The notes under the pieces: model-generated | What the model saw: only the letters and a program-made list of their open reading frames with translations | Told to the model about the DNA's origin: nothing | Databases searched by the model: none | Origin: UBA4459 sp963776205 | GTDB taxonomy: Bacteria > Bacteroidota > Bacteroidia > Bacteroidales > F082 | Assembly: GCA_963776205.1 (NCBI GenBank) | Contig: CAVZLR010000003.1 | Location: 124,001 to 188,000 of the forward strand | DNA: 64,000 bases | Direction of reading: 5' to 3' | In this document: positions 53,401 through 61,720 of the stretch, piece after piece | Position numbering within the stretch: the stretch's first letter is position 1 | Layout: the number at the start of each line of letters is the position of its first letter | Program-made: the position numbers and the translations under genes

Positions 53401-53933
53401 CTGAAGCCAGGAAGCTTTACGATGATGCACAACGAATGCTGGACAGAATCACCGGTGAAAATTGGTTGAAAGCCAATGCTGCTTTCGGAATTTATCCGGC
53501 CCATTCGGTGAACGACAGTATCGTATTTTTTGATGACCTTAATAAAAAGTCACAATTGGGTACATTTCATTTTCTCAGAAACCAGGAAAGAAAGAAATCA
53601 GGGACACCTAATTTATGCCTGGCTGATTTTGTCGCTCCAAAAGAATCTGGCAGAACTGATTTTGTCGGTGCCTTTGTGGCAACTACCGGTTTAGGTATCG
53701 AAAAACAGCTTGAAAAATTTCAGAAAGAAGGTGACGATTACAATGCCATCATGCTAAAACTATTGGCTGACAGGCTTGCTGAAGCTTTTGCTGAACTATT
53801 ACATTACAAAATTAGAACCGAGTATTGGGGATACTCGGATGAATCAAATCCGGATATGAAAAAACTGCTCAAAGAAGACATACCAGGGTATCAGGCCTGC
53901 ACCTGGTTATCCGGCTTGTCCAGAGCATTCTGA
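50499..53933 (+). CDS. metH: Methionine synthase (cobalamin-dependent), main part, frameshifted near its end
   Basis: MetH transfers the methyl group of 5-methyl-THF to homocysteine via cobalamin. In order: homocysteine domain (1-330, with GGCCGTTPEH and NCSLG zinc-site cysteines), folate domain (about 355-610, NIGERTNVSGS), cap and B12 domain (about 650-880, with GDVHDIGKNIVGVVLA) and the activation domain from about 930. The frame ends wrongly after LLKEDIPGYQACTW. Removing a C in GAAGACATAC at about 53879 restores EEYQGIRPAPGYPACPEHS-type sequence, which continues at 53881. I chose ATG 50499; a TTG six bases earlier is possible. The SAM riboswitch precedes it and metF follows. No metE-type enzyme is in the window. 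Confidence 0.97.
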   Translation: MKTNIQIELNQRILVLDGAMGTMIQRYKLEENDYRGAQFKDAQDLQKGNNDLLSLTQPQIITEIHEAYLEAGADIIETNTFNSTRISQSDYGISEYVYEMNLNAARIARKAADKFTAFTPAQPRFVAGAIGPTNKTASMSPKVTDPGYRNISFDQLCDDYYEQSKALWEGGVDALIVETIFDTLNAKAALFAIQKLQDEIGMKIPIMVSGTIADASGRTLSGQTLEAFFTSVSHMDLLSVGLNCSLGAEQIRPHLSELSSIAPFNVSVYPNAGLPNQFGEYDETPEQMGRHIKDFVENSFVNIVGGCCGTTPEHIRIISQIVAKHNQREIPQKPKVTEVSGLETLKIEKEKNFINIGERTNVSGSKKFARLIREEAYEEALSVASHQVEGGAQILDVNLDDGMLDAEKEMVKFLNMLASDPEISRLPIMIDSSKWEVIEAGLKCVQGKCIVNSISLKNGEEEFIQLAKKIHAYGAALVVMAFDEEGQAASFERRIEICERAYHLLVDKAKFPPEDIIFDSNILAIGTGISEHNNYAVDYIKATKWIKENLPHAKVSGGVSNLSFSFRGNNMVREAMHSVFLYHAIKAGMDMGIVNPGMLQIYDEIPETLKEYVEDVVLNRRENATERLLEYAETIKDQGGEKIKEESAWRKKSVKERLKHALVKGITDHIEVDVEEARIKLPRAIDVIEQPLMDGMNIVGDLFGDGKMFLPQVVKSARVMKKAVSYLLPYIEAEKVSGRQNSGKIVLATVKGDVHDIGKNIVGVVLACNNYEVIDLGVMVPAEKILEVVEKENADLLGLSGLITPSLEEMVHVASEMKRKNIQIPLLIGGATTSRIHTAVKIKPAADVPIVHVKDASKVINIAGKLLSETDKNAFIDDIDQEYEELKNQHLKKKGEKNLISLAEARKNKFQADWKQDVIKKPQVIGNKYLINYPIDEIRSFIDWTFFFHAWKVSGKYPAIFNDPLKGTEARKLYDDAQRMLDRITGENWLKANAAFGIYPAHSVNDSIVFFDDLNKKSQLGTFHFLRNQERKKSGTPNLCLADFVAPKESGRTDFVGAFVATTGLGIEKQLEKFQKEGDDYNAIMLKLLADRLAEAFAELLHYKIRTEYWGYSDESNPDMKKLLKEDIPGYQACTWLSGLSRAF

Positions 53934-54165
53934 AAAAAGAACACTTTTTGATTTGCTGGATGCCGAAAATAAAACCGGGGTTCAATTAACTGAAAGTTTT
54001 GCCATGTATCCGGCAGCTACTGTGAGCGGATACTATTTTGCGCATCCTGAATCCAAATATTTCAATATCAGCAAGCTATTGCCCGATCAGGTGCGAGATT
54101 ATGCACAACGTAAAAAAGTAAGCGAACAACAAGTAAAACAATGGTTACCTGTTAACACCCTTTAA
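53881..54165 (+). CDS. metH: MetH activation domain, C-terminal fragment (same gene, shifted frame)
   Basis: The frame from 53881 reads YQGIRPAPGYPACPEHSEKR, the conserved AdoMet-binding motif of the MetH activation domain, then LFDLLDAENKTG and the usual end YAQRKKVSEQQVKQWLP. It is the direct continuation of the main MetH frame after a single-base indel. The whole gene is therefore 50499-54165, about 1222 residues, normal for MetH. Confidence 0.93.
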   Translation, partial: YQGIRPAPGYPACPEHSEKRTLFDLLDAENKTGVQLTESFAMYPAATVSGYYFAHPESKYFNISKLLPDQVRDYAQRKKVSEQQVKQWLPVNTL

Positions 54166-54168
54166 ACT

Positions 54169-55128
54169 ATGGAATTATCAGTTATAGAACATATAGAACG
54201 ATCCGAGAAAACACTGTTTTCATTCGAATTACTTCCACCTTTAAAAGGTCACGATTTCGAATCGACCCGTGAAGCGATTGATGCACTGATTGAGTTTGAT
54301 CCCTCTTTTGTAAACATCACCTATCACCAACAGGAAGTGGTTTACGATCACATGCCCAATGGATATCATAAAAAGCGTACAGTTCGTAAAAGACCCGGAA
54401 CTGTTGGTATTGCTGCAGCCATCAAATACCGCTACAACCTCGTTGTCGTGCCGCACATCATCTGCGGCGGATTTACCAAAGAAGACACGGAAAATGCATT
54501 GATAGATCTTCAGTTTTTAGGGATTAAAAATGTATTGCTGCTCAGGGGCGACCCATTACCAAATGCAAAGGTATTCATCCCTGAACCAGAAGGCAATACA
54601 TATGCCCTGGATCTGGTAAACCAGGTAGTGGATCTGAATCGAGGCATTTATCTTGAAAAGGACCTTGAAAACACCCGGTCTATGGACTTCTGTATTGGTG
54701 TAGCCGGTTATCCTGAAAAACATGCTGAATCTCCCAATTTGGATAGTGATCTTTTCTTTCTAAAAAAGAAAATCGAAGCGGGGGCTTCTTATATTGTTAC
54801 TCAAATGTTTTTTGACAATAAAAAGTACTTTGATTTCGTAAAACGTTGTCGCGAAAAAGGGATTACCGTACCCATCATTCCCGGTTTAAAGCCGGTCTCA
54901 GTAGCAAATCACCTGACCTCTATCCCCAAAACATTTAATGTGGATATGCCAGTTGAATTGGTAAAAGAGATTATTAAATGTAAAGACAATAAACAAGTAA
55001 GAGAGCTTGGTGTGGAATGGGCCATCAACCAATCGAAGGAATTAATTGCAGCCGGGGTCCCGGTTCTGCATTTGTATACGATGGGTAAAACAGACAACAT
55101 TCAGAAGATCGCAAAAGCCGTTTTTTAA
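54169..55128 (+). CDS. metF: Methylenetetrahydrofolate reductase
   Basis: FAD enzyme that makes 5-methyl-THF for MetH. N-terminal FSFELLPPLKGHDF is the family start. The catalytic/flavin motifs are FVNITYH, VVPHIICGGFTKEDTE, VLLLRGDP and DFCIGVAGYPEKH. QMFFDNKKYFDFV and PIIPGLKPVS complete the barrel. 319 residues is usual for a bacterial MetF. It starts three bases after metH and belongs to the same operon under the SAM riboswitch. Confidence 0.97.
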   Translation: MELSVIEHIERSEKTLFSFELLPPLKGHDFESTREAIDALIEFDPSFVNITYHQQEVVYDHMPNGYHKKRTVRKRPGTVGIAAAIKYRYNLVVVPHIICGGFTKEDTENALIDLQFLGIKNVLLLRGDPLPNAKVFIPEPEGNTYALDLVNQVVDLNRGIYLEKDLENTRSMDFCIGVAGYPEKHAESPNLDSDLFFLKKKIEAGASYIVTQMFFDNKKYFDFVKRCREKGITVPIIPGLKPVSVANHLTSIPKTFNVDMPVELVKEIIKCKDNKQVRELGVEWAINQSKELIAAGVPVLHLYTMGKTDNIQKIAKAVF

Positions 55129-55152
55129 TTATTTTTGTCTGAAAGAAATTTT

Positions 55153-55884
55153 ATGCAAATTCTTGATCAGTTCTACAGGAAAAGAAAGCAGTTGGCCATC
55201 TTGGTTGACCCTGATAAACTGACTAATGCAGAGATTGAAAAAACAGCAAAAAATGCCCAAATTGCTGAAGCTGACTATTTTTTTGTTGGGGGGAGTTTGC
55301 TGATCAACGACAACCTGCATCAGAGCATTCAAATTATCAAAAACAATTGCGATCTGCCCGTTATCATCTTTCCGGGCAACAATTACCAGTTAAGCAGCAA
55401 TGCCGATGCCATCCTGTTTTTATCACTCATTTCTGGCAGAAACCCTGATATGCTAATCGGTATGCATGTGATTGCAGCGCCTTATATTAAATTAAGCGGC
55501 CTCGAATCAATTGCCACCGGTTATATGCTGATCGACAGCGGAAAGCCAACTTCTGTTAGCTATATGAGCAATTCGTTTCCTATTCCTGCCGACAAGAAAG
55601 ATATTGCTGCTTGCACAGCAATGGCCGGAGAAATGCTGGGGTTGAAAATGATCTATATGGATGCTGGAAGTGGTGCTGAAAAAAGTATACCATCAGAGAT
55701 GATTCGTTTTGTAAAAGATTCTGTTGATATTCCCTTGATGGTTGGCGGTGGCATCAAAACTCCCGAATTGTTGCGCAAAAAGTATCAAGCAGGCGCTGAT
55801 ATTGTAGTGATTGGCACCCACTTTGAAAATAATATGACCAGCATGCAACATTTTACCAGTGTTAAGTCGTCTTTTATAACATAA
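55153..55884 (+). CDS. Geranylgeranylglyceryl-phosphate-synthase-like (GGGPS/PcrB family)
   Basis: A TIM-barrel prenyltransferase of the GGGPS/PcrB group that joins a polyprenyl diphosphate to sn-glycerol-1-phosphate by an ether bond. Seen: LAILVDPDKL, YFFVGGSLLINDN, VIIFPGNNYQLS, the glycerophosphate-binding YMDAGSGAEKSIP and VGGGIKTPELLRKKYQAGAD. Bacteroidota have a group II enzyme of this kind (recalled). The product lipid is uncertain here. Start at ATG 55153 (MQILDQFYRK); a TTG 18 bases earlier is less likely. It follows metF by 24 bases, probably co-transcribed. Confidence 0.87.
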   Translation: MQILDQFYRKRKQLAILVDPDKLTNAEIEKTAKNAQIAEADYFFVGGSLLINDNLHQSIQIIKNNCDLPVIIFPGNNYQLSSNADAILFLSLISGRNPDMLIGMHVIAAPYIKLSGLESIATGYMLIDSGKPTSVSYMSNSFPIPADKKDIAACTAMAGEMLGLKMIYMDAGSGAEKSIPSEMIRFVKDSVDIPLMVGGGIKTPELLRKKYQAGADIVVIGTHFENNMTSMQHFTSVKSSFIT

Positions 55885-55938
55885 CCCAAAATTTATTTCA
55901 GGATAAACATTTTATTTCGCATAAAAACCCAATTAAAA

Positions 55939-58080
55939 ATGAAAAAGTTATTTGGTATCATTTTACTATCCATTATTGTTTTACAAGCGAATGTTATACC
56001 CGCACAGGACAAATTACTGACGCTTGATGATATAAACTATCGAAATCGGGCCCTGTTTCCCGACAGAATTCCTCAACTTCAGTGGATTGGTGATACAGAT
56101 GATTACGCCTTTGCCAAAAAGAATGCCATGTATAAAGTAACGGCAAAACGGGGAACTGAAACACTTCTGTTCGATCTGGATATGATCAACAAAGAGATGA
56201 ATGTAAATGGTTTTGATTCATTAAACGGCCTGCCTTCGGTTTCATTCAGGGATGATAAAACCTGTCTGTTTAAATTCGGGAATACTTACTATTTATATGA
56301 TTTCAATGCATACGGTCTTAAAAAGATAAATAGCATACCAGATTCCGCTGAAAATATTGAATTCAACAAGGAGACAGGTTTTGCCGCATACACTGTTGTA
56401 AATAACCTGTATTATGTAATCGATGGAAAAGTAAAACAGATCTCCTTTGATGAAGACCCCGGTATTGTTAATGGCCAAACCGTTCACCGAAATGAATTTG
56501 GTATCAGCAAAGGTATTTTCTGGTCACCAACAGGTACCAAAATTGCCTTTTACCGCAAAGATGAAACCATGGTCACCGATTATCCATTGGTAAATCTGGA
56601 TACCCGCATCGCTGAAGTTGCCAATACAAAGTATCCCATGGCCGGAATGAAAAGCGAAGAAGTAACACTTGGGGTTTTTGACCTGGCATCAGGAAATACG
56701 GTTTTTATGAAAACCGGTGAGCCCAAAGAACAATACCTGACATCCGTAAGTTGGGGACCAGAAGGCAAATACATTTACATTGCTTTATTAAACCGCGATC
56801 AGAACCACCTCAAATTAACACAATACGATGCTGCCACTGGTAATTTCGTAAAAACGCTTTTTGAAGAATTTCATCCGAAATATGTTGAACCTGAAGATCC
56901 TATGTATTTTAATCCAGAGAATACTGAAGAATTTATTTGGATAAGCGAAACAGATGGATATAATCATTTGTATTTACACAGTGTAACTGATGGGGCCTTA
57001 TTGAAACAACTCACAAAAGGGCCATGGGTTGTTACAGATTTTCTAGGTTTTTATGGAGATCAAACAGTTTATTTTCTGGGCACCAAAGAAAGTCCATTAG
57101 AGAAAACCATTTATTCAGTGGATTTGAAAACCGGAGATATAACTCGTATTTCACCGGACCATGGAACCCATAGCGGGCAGGTAAGCAAGACTGGAAAATA
57201 CATCCTTGATTATTTCAGTAGCACTGATGTTAGTCGTGAATACAAATTACTGAACCGCAAAGGGGAAGTGCTGCGTGTGCTACAGGAAAACAACGATCCG
57301 CTGAAAGATTACAAATTAGGAGCGCTGTCCATTTTTACTTTAAAAACAGAAAATGGTGAAGATCTGTACTGCAGGATGATCAAACCTGTTGACTTTGACA
57401 GCACGAAACAGTATCCTGTTTTTATTTACGTTTATGGAGGCCCTCATGCGCAGTTAGTTAGCGACTCATGGTTGGGAGGAGCTCAATTGTTTTTATACTA
57501 TATGGCCCAAAAAGGATTTGTTGTATTCACCCTTGATAACCACGGAACTGCAAACAGGGGAAGGGATTTTGAACAATCCATTTTCAGAAACTTAGGCACA
57601 TTGGAAGTCCGCGACCAGATGGTAGGTGTTGATTATCTGAAAACATTGCTATATGTTGACCCGGAAAGAATTGGGGTTGATGGATGGAGTTATGGCGGAT
57701 TTATGACCATTTCCATGATGCTGAAAAACCCGGGTGTATTCAAAGTAGGTGTGGCCGGTGGTCCTGTCATCGACTGGCAATATTATGAAGTAATGTATGG
57801 CGAACGCTATATGGATACTCCGCAGGACAATCCTGAAGGATATAAAAACGCCTGCCTGCTGAATTATGTGGATGATCTACGTGGTAAATTAATGATCATT
57901 CATGGCACCAACGATCCCACAGTTGTATGGCAGAATAGCTTGCAATTCCTCAAAAAAGCAATTGAAGCAAATAAACAAATCGATTATTTTGTCTATCCCG
58001 GTCATGGACATAATGTAAGGGGAGTCGATAGATCACACATGTACGAGAAAATCTCTAATTACTTTATTGATAATTTGTAA
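55939..58080 (+). CDS. Dipeptidyl-peptidase IV-type serine peptidase
   Basis: S9 family exopeptidase cutting Xaa-Pro or Xaa-Ala dipeptides from N-termini. Signal peptide (LFGIILLSIIVLQANVIPAQ), an eight-bladed propeller (about 40-440) and the alpha/beta hydrolase domain. The catalytic Ser is in DGWSYGGFM, Asp in HGTNDPTV and His in YPGHGHNVRG. 713 residues is the expected length. Probably periplasmic. The Glu-Glu pair of the DPP-IV substrate site was not confirmed, so activity on longer peptides is possible. Converges on the DUF302 gene at 58090. Confidence 0.95.
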   Translation: MKKLFGIILLSIIVLQANVIPAQDKLLTLDDINYRNRALFPDRIPQLQWIGDTDDYAFAKKNAMYKVTAKRGTETLLFDLDMINKEMNVNGFDSLNGLPSVSFRDDKTCLFKFGNTYYLYDFNAYGLKKINSIPDSAENIEFNKETGFAAYTVVNNLYYVIDGKVKQISFDEDPGIVNGQTVHRNEFGISKGIFWSPTGTKIAFYRKDETMVTDYPLVNLDTRIAEVANTKYPMAGMKSEEVTLGVFDLASGNTVFMKTGEPKEQYLTSVSWGPEGKYIYIALLNRDQNHLKLTQYDAATGNFVKTLFEEFHPKYVEPEDPMYFNPENTEEFIWISETDGYNHLYLHSVTDGALLKQLTKGPWVVTDFLGFYGDQTVYFLGTKESPLEKTIYSVDLKTGDITRISPDHGTHSGQVSKTGKYILDYFSSTDVSREYKLLNRKGEVLRVLQENNDPLKDYKLGALSIFTLKTENGEDLYCRMIKPVDFDSTKQYPVFIYVYGGPHAQLVSDSWLGGAQLFLYYMAQKGFVVFTLDNHGTANRGRDFEQSIFRNLGTLEVRDQMVGVDYLKTLLYVDPERIGVDGWSYGGFMTISMMLKNPGVFKVGVAGGPVIDWQYYEVMYGERYMDTPQDNPEGYKNACLLNYVDDLRGKLMIIHGTNDPTVVWQNSLQFLKKAIEANKQIDYFVYPGHGHNVRGVDRSHMYEKISNYFIDNL

Positions 58081-58089
58081 TTTATACTT

Positions 58090-58584
58090 TTAGAGCGCTT
58101 CTAACACGAGCTTCAACTTTTCGCTGATTTCCCTGGCTAAAGGTATCATGTCCGGATTACCGATGGATAGCATCGTTCTTTCGGGATTAATAGCCGCCAC
58201 CTCAACTTTACCATTTGATGTTTCTCTTATGATAACATTGCAGGGCAGCATCACACCAATTTGCTCCTCAATTTGTAATGCCTGGTAAGCACCGTTCGGA
58301 TTACAGGCTCCTAATATGGTATATTTCGGTACATCTTTTCCAGTGCCTTTTTTAAGCTTTTCCTGCATATTAATTTCCGATACGACGCCAAATCCATGCT
58401 CTTTCAATGCAGATTTCACATTTTCAATAGTCGCTTCAAAATCAGTTTCTACAATTACAGCAGAATAGTATTTTCCTTCCAGCTGCTCCGTGACCATGGA
58501 AGCTGATTTGTCTTGTGCATAAGTTTGCGCTACAAATGCAATTATCAGTGCCATACATAGCGTAATAAATCTGGTTATTTTCAT
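58090..58584 (-). CDS. DUF302 protein, exported copy
   Basis: A 164-residue exported DUF302 protein (signal FITLCMALIIAFVAQTYAQ). Residues 33-155 give the family fold with FEATIENVKSALKEHGFGV, KYTILGACNPNGAYQAL, IGVMLPCNVIIRE and VEVAAINPERTM. The conserved Cys in GACNP and LPCN might bind a heavy atom or lipid; the function of the family is not firmly known. It follows the cytoplasmic copy at 58604-58999 by 19 bases on the same strand. Confidence 0.92.
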   Translation of the reverse strand: MKITRFITLCMALIIAFVAQTYAQDKSASMVTEQLEGKYYSAVIVETDFEATIENVKSALKEHGFGVVSEINMQEKLKKGTGKDVPKYTILGACNPNGAYQALQIEEQIGVMLPCNVIIRETSNGKVEVAAINPERTMLSIGNPDMIPLAREISEKLKLVLEAL

Positions 58585-58603
58585 GAGTTTTATCTTTGGA
58601 TTA

Positions 58604-58999
58604 TTAAATTTTAGCCATTGCTTTTTGCATACCGGCGCCTATTTCTTCAGCAAGAGATTTCATTTCAGGCTTCCCGATATTGGCAATGGTTTGTTCCGGG
58701 TTGATGGCTGCCACTTCAATTTGCCTGTTTTCTGTTTCACGTACAATAAAATTACACGGCAACATCACTCCGATATATTCTTCAATCTGAACCGCCTTGT
58801 ATGCTCCATGGGGATTGCATGCACCAAGAATCATATATTTATTGATCTCTTTTCCGGCACCTGCTTTTAACTTCTGCTGCATGTCGATTTCGGAAACTAT
58901 TCCAAATCCCTCTGCTGCAAGGGCAGATTTTAAATTTTCAATAGTGGTCTTAAAGTCAGTTGCCACCAGTTTACTTATATAAAATGATTGATTCTTCAT
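58604..58999 (-). CDS. DUF302 protein, probably cytoplasmic copy
   Basis: A 131-residue DUF302 protein with no signal peptide, about half identical to the exported copy (FKTTIENLKSALAAEGFGIV, GACNPHGAYKAV, IGVMLPCNFIVRETE, AINPEQT). The pair is a tandem duplication in which one copy gained or lost a signal. Same conserved Cys positions. Probably the first gene of the pair's transcript. Confidence 0.92.
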   Translation of the reverse strand: MKNQSFYISKLVATDFKTTIENLKSALAAEGFGIVSEIDMQQKLKAGAGKEINKYMILGACNPHGAYKAVQIEEYIGVMLPCNFIVRETENRQIEVAAINPEQTIANIGKPEMKSLAEEIGAGMQKAMAKI

Positions 59000-59111
59000 T
59001 ATGAAAATATTTGATATTTATTTGCAAAAATAAGGGTATTTATATTATTTAAACCTGTTATAAATATAACAATACAGAATTTGTAATTAACAGATCAAAT
59101 AATTATTTGGC

Positions 59112-59119
59112 TAATTTTG
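59112..59119 (+). promoter_or_regulatory. -7 element for glutamine synthetase
   Basis: TAATTTTG, 20 bases upstream of the start codon; no matching -33 box at 19-20 bases was found. Confidence 0.35.
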
Positions 59120-59139
59120 TGTCCCCAAATTTTTAAGCA

Positions 59140-60642
59140 ATGATTGATAATATTTCCATGAACCCAAATCCGATTGTTCAGTATTTAAATAAGCATCCTG
59201 AAGAACTTACAAAAGCTGACCTGATCAAATACATTGAAGACAATGATATTGAAATGATCAATTTCAGGTATGTAGGATGGGATGGCCGGTTAAAAACCCT
59301 GAATTTCTTCATCGGAAATCGTGAACACCTGGACCATCTGCTTACTGCTGGGGAACGCGTAGATGGTTCCAGTTTATTTCCATTCATTGAAGCCGGTTCA
59401 AGTGATTTATATGTAATTCCTCGCTATAAAACAGCTTATGTAAATCCATTTAATGAAATCCCAACTCTGGACATTTTATGCTCTTACTACGATCGTTACG
59501 GAAATGCTTTTGAAGGAGCGCCTGAAAATATTCTCAAAAAAGCGCATGATGCATTTAAAAAGGTAACCGGTTACGAATTTGAAACCATGGGCGAATTGGA
59601 ATACTACATTATCAGTGAAGACGAAGGGCTTTTTAAAGCTGATGACCAACGCGGATACCATGAATCAACGCCATTTTCCAAATGGAATATGTTCAGGACC
59701 CATGCTATGAAACTCATTGCCGAATCAGGCGGAATGATCAAATACGGCCACTCAGAAGTGGGCAATTTTACCAAAGAAGGTCTTGTTTACGAGCAAAACG
59801 AAATAGAATTCCTGCCTACCAATGTTGAGGACAGTGCCGATCAACTCATTAAAGCCAAATGGATCATCAGGACACTTGCAGCACATTATGGGGTTGAAGT
59901 AACTTTTGCGCCAAAAATTACTGTTGGAAAAGCGGGCAGCGGATTACACATCCACACCCGTGTAATGAAAGATGGTAAAAACATGATGACTGAAAATGGA
60001 GATCTGAGTAAGATTGCAAAAACTGTAATAGCTGGTTACATGGATTTGGCACCATCATTAACGGCTTTTGGAAATATGAACCCAACCTCCTATTTCAGGC
60101 TTGTACCTCACCAGGAAGCTCCTACTAATGTTTGCTGGGGCGATCGCAACCGGTCTGTACTGGTGCGTATTCCGCTGGGGTGGAGAGCTCCTGTAAATAT
60201 GATCCATAAAGTAAATCCGCAGGAAAGTGGCGATCTGATAGATCTTTCCGACAAACAGACGGTTGAATTCCGAAGCCCCGATGGGTCAGCAGATATTTAT
60301 TTATTGCTTGCAGGTTTAACAGTCGCTGCCCGTCATGGTTTTGAAATGAAAAACCCATTGAAAGTAGCTGAAAAAACCTATGTTGATGTGAACATTTTCG
60401 ACCAGGAACATAAGGATAAATTGTCCAAGCTTGAACAACTGCCAGGTTCTTGTGAGGAGTCGGCTGAGCAACTTGAAAAGCATCGCGATATTTATACAAA
60501 GTATAATGTATTTCCTGATGAAGAGATCAACTTCCTGGTAAACCTTTTAAAAAGCCATAAAGACAAAGGCCTGATTTCAAAAATCAAGGCGGATGATGAA
60601 AAAATCATAAAACTGGTAAATAAATACTTTTACTGCGGTTAG
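59140..60642 (+). CDS. glnA: Type I glutamine synthetase
   Basis: Ligates ammonia to glutamate at the cost of ATP. Seen: N-terminal domain NFRYVGWDGRLKTLNF, the ATP/Mg region METMGELEYYIISE-like ETMGELEYYII, GSGLHIHTRVMKDGKN, NPTSYFRLVPHQEAP and the catalytic-flap arginine region NRSVLVRIPLGW. 500 residues is longer than GSII and near the GSI length. The adenylylation Tyr motif (NLYDLP in enteric enzymes) is absent, so regulation by GlnE is unlikely. Start at MIDNISMNPNP; an internal ATG 18 bases later is an alternative. It ends one base before the divergent-convergent neighbour's stop. Confidence 0.9.
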   Translation: MIDNISMNPNPIVQYLNKHPEELTKADLIKYIEDNDIEMINFRYVGWDGRLKTLNFFIGNREHLDHLLTAGERVDGSSLFPFIEAGSSDLYVIPRYKTAYVNPFNEIPTLDILCSYYDRYGNAFEGAPENILKKAHDAFKKVTGYEFETMGELEYYIISEDEGLFKADDQRGYHESTPFSKWNMFRTHAMKLIAESGGMIKYGHSEVGNFTKEGLVYEQNEIEFLPTNVEDSADQLIKAKWIIRTLAAHYGVEVTFAPKITVGKAGSGLHIHTRVMKDGKNMMTENGDLSKIAKTVIAGYMDLAPSLTAFGNMNPTSYFRLVPHQEAPTNVCWGDRNRSVLVRIPLGWRAPVNMIHKVNPQESGDLIDLSDKQTVEFRSPDGSADIYLLLAGLTVAARHGFEMKNPLKVAEKTYVDVNIFDQEHKDKLSKLEQLPGSCEESAEQLEKHRDIYTKYNVFPDEEINFLVNLLKSHKDKGLISKIKADDEKIIKLVNKYFYCG

Positions 60643-60643
60643 A

Positions 60644-61693
60644 TTACTTAACTTCTTTATACTTATTTGAGAATACCATTTTGAGCCATACTGGCAATAT
60701 AATGGCGCCAATAAATAAATAAGGATAGTACGAGATAAGCCTCCAGAAAAATGCCAGCGGTGCATACCAGGATTCATTGGTTATAAAGTCGCCCAGAAAA
60801 TCTGAAAAAATAAACTCGGCAACACCACTTCCCCCGGGTGTAGGGCTAATTAATAATATGATCCACATACTTAATTGCCGTCCGTATATCAGAAATTGAT
60901 CCGTTACCGAATATTTGTCCTGCATAAAAGCCATCAGCAGGAAATTAACTACCCAGTATCTGCTGGTCCACGAAAAAATGGTCGCTGCAAAACTCTTGGC
61001 CCAGTATGAAAATGGCTTGCTACGAATCACCCTCGATGTTTGGATCAGTTGATTGGCCGATTTACGAGCTCTTGTCCTCCATCTGACCAAAATCGGAAAT
61101 AAAAATACCCACGATACAAATGACTTAAACATATGTGGGTTGATCAATAATGCATAAGCCAGGAACAATGTATAAATCAGAATGACCACATAGCCTATAT
61201 AAAAAGCAGATAATATGGTATTGTAATTCAATGAATCCGGTGGAAAAATATCCATACCGAAAACAAAATAGACAATCGGGACAGAAACTACAAAAAACAT
61301 TTCATCAAGAAAAATAGCTGTTAGTACCACAGCAGTGCTGCTTCCACCACTTAAGCCTTCCTTATACAAAAAGAAAATAGCCGGTCCTGTTCCACCAACA
61401 ACTGATGGAGAAATAGCCGAGCTGAATTCCCATAACATGATCACATTAAAAGCTTGTTTCCAGCTCAAACTGTAATCCGTTAAAACCATTAATCGATACA
61501 TATAAGCCACATCCCTTACCACCATCATCAGAAAAGCAAGCAAAACAAACAGCACAACATGCCAGCTTAATTCTAAAAAAGTAAAGGTTTCGTTGTCGAA
61601 TTTGTTGTATAACATATAGCCACTCACACCCAACCCGATAACAATCGGCCAGAGTATTCTATTGGGGCGTAAACTATTTACAACTTTATCCAA
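60644..61693 (-). CDS. Flippase-like membrane protein (UPF0104/LPG synthase TM type)
   Basis: A polytopic protein of the UPF0104 family, related to the flippase part of MprF and to glycosyl-lipid flippases. At least eight helices, with the signature SAISPSVVGGTGPAIFFLYKEG and ISPTPGGSGVAEFIF. The longest frame starts at 61801, but a TATCTTTG promoter lies at 61713-61720, so transcripts begin downstream of that ATG. The TTG at 61693, LDKVVNSLRPNRIL, is in frame and fits a short amphipathic start before the first helix. I chose it (about 349 residues). Likely moves or modifies a lipid. Confidence 0.8.
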   Translation of the reverse strand: MDKVVNSLRPNRILWPIVIGLGVSGYMLYNKFDNETFTFLELSWHVVLFVLLAFLMMVVRDVAYMYRLMVLTDYSLSWKQAFNVIMLWEFSSAISPSVVGGTGPAIFFLYKEGLSGGSSTAVVLTAIFLDEMFFVVSVPIVYFVFGMDIFPPDSLNYNTILSAFYIGYVVILIYTLFLAYALLINPHMFKSFVSWVFLFPILVRWRTRARKSANQLIQTSRVIRSKPFSYWAKSFAATIFSWTSRYWVVNFLLMAFMQDKYSVTDQFLIYGRQLSMWIILLISPTPGGSGVAEFIFSDFLGDFITNESWYAPLAFFWRLISYYPYLFIGAIILPVWLKMVFSNKYKEVK

Positions 61694-61712
61694 AACAAGG
61701 TTTTGAGGAGCA

Positions 61713-61720
61713 CAAAGATA
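61713..61720 (-). promoter_or_regulatory. -7 element for the flippase-like gene
   Basis: TATCTTTG on the minus strand. It lies inside the longest open frame, downstream of the ATG at 61801, which argues for a start near 61693. Confidence 0.5.
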
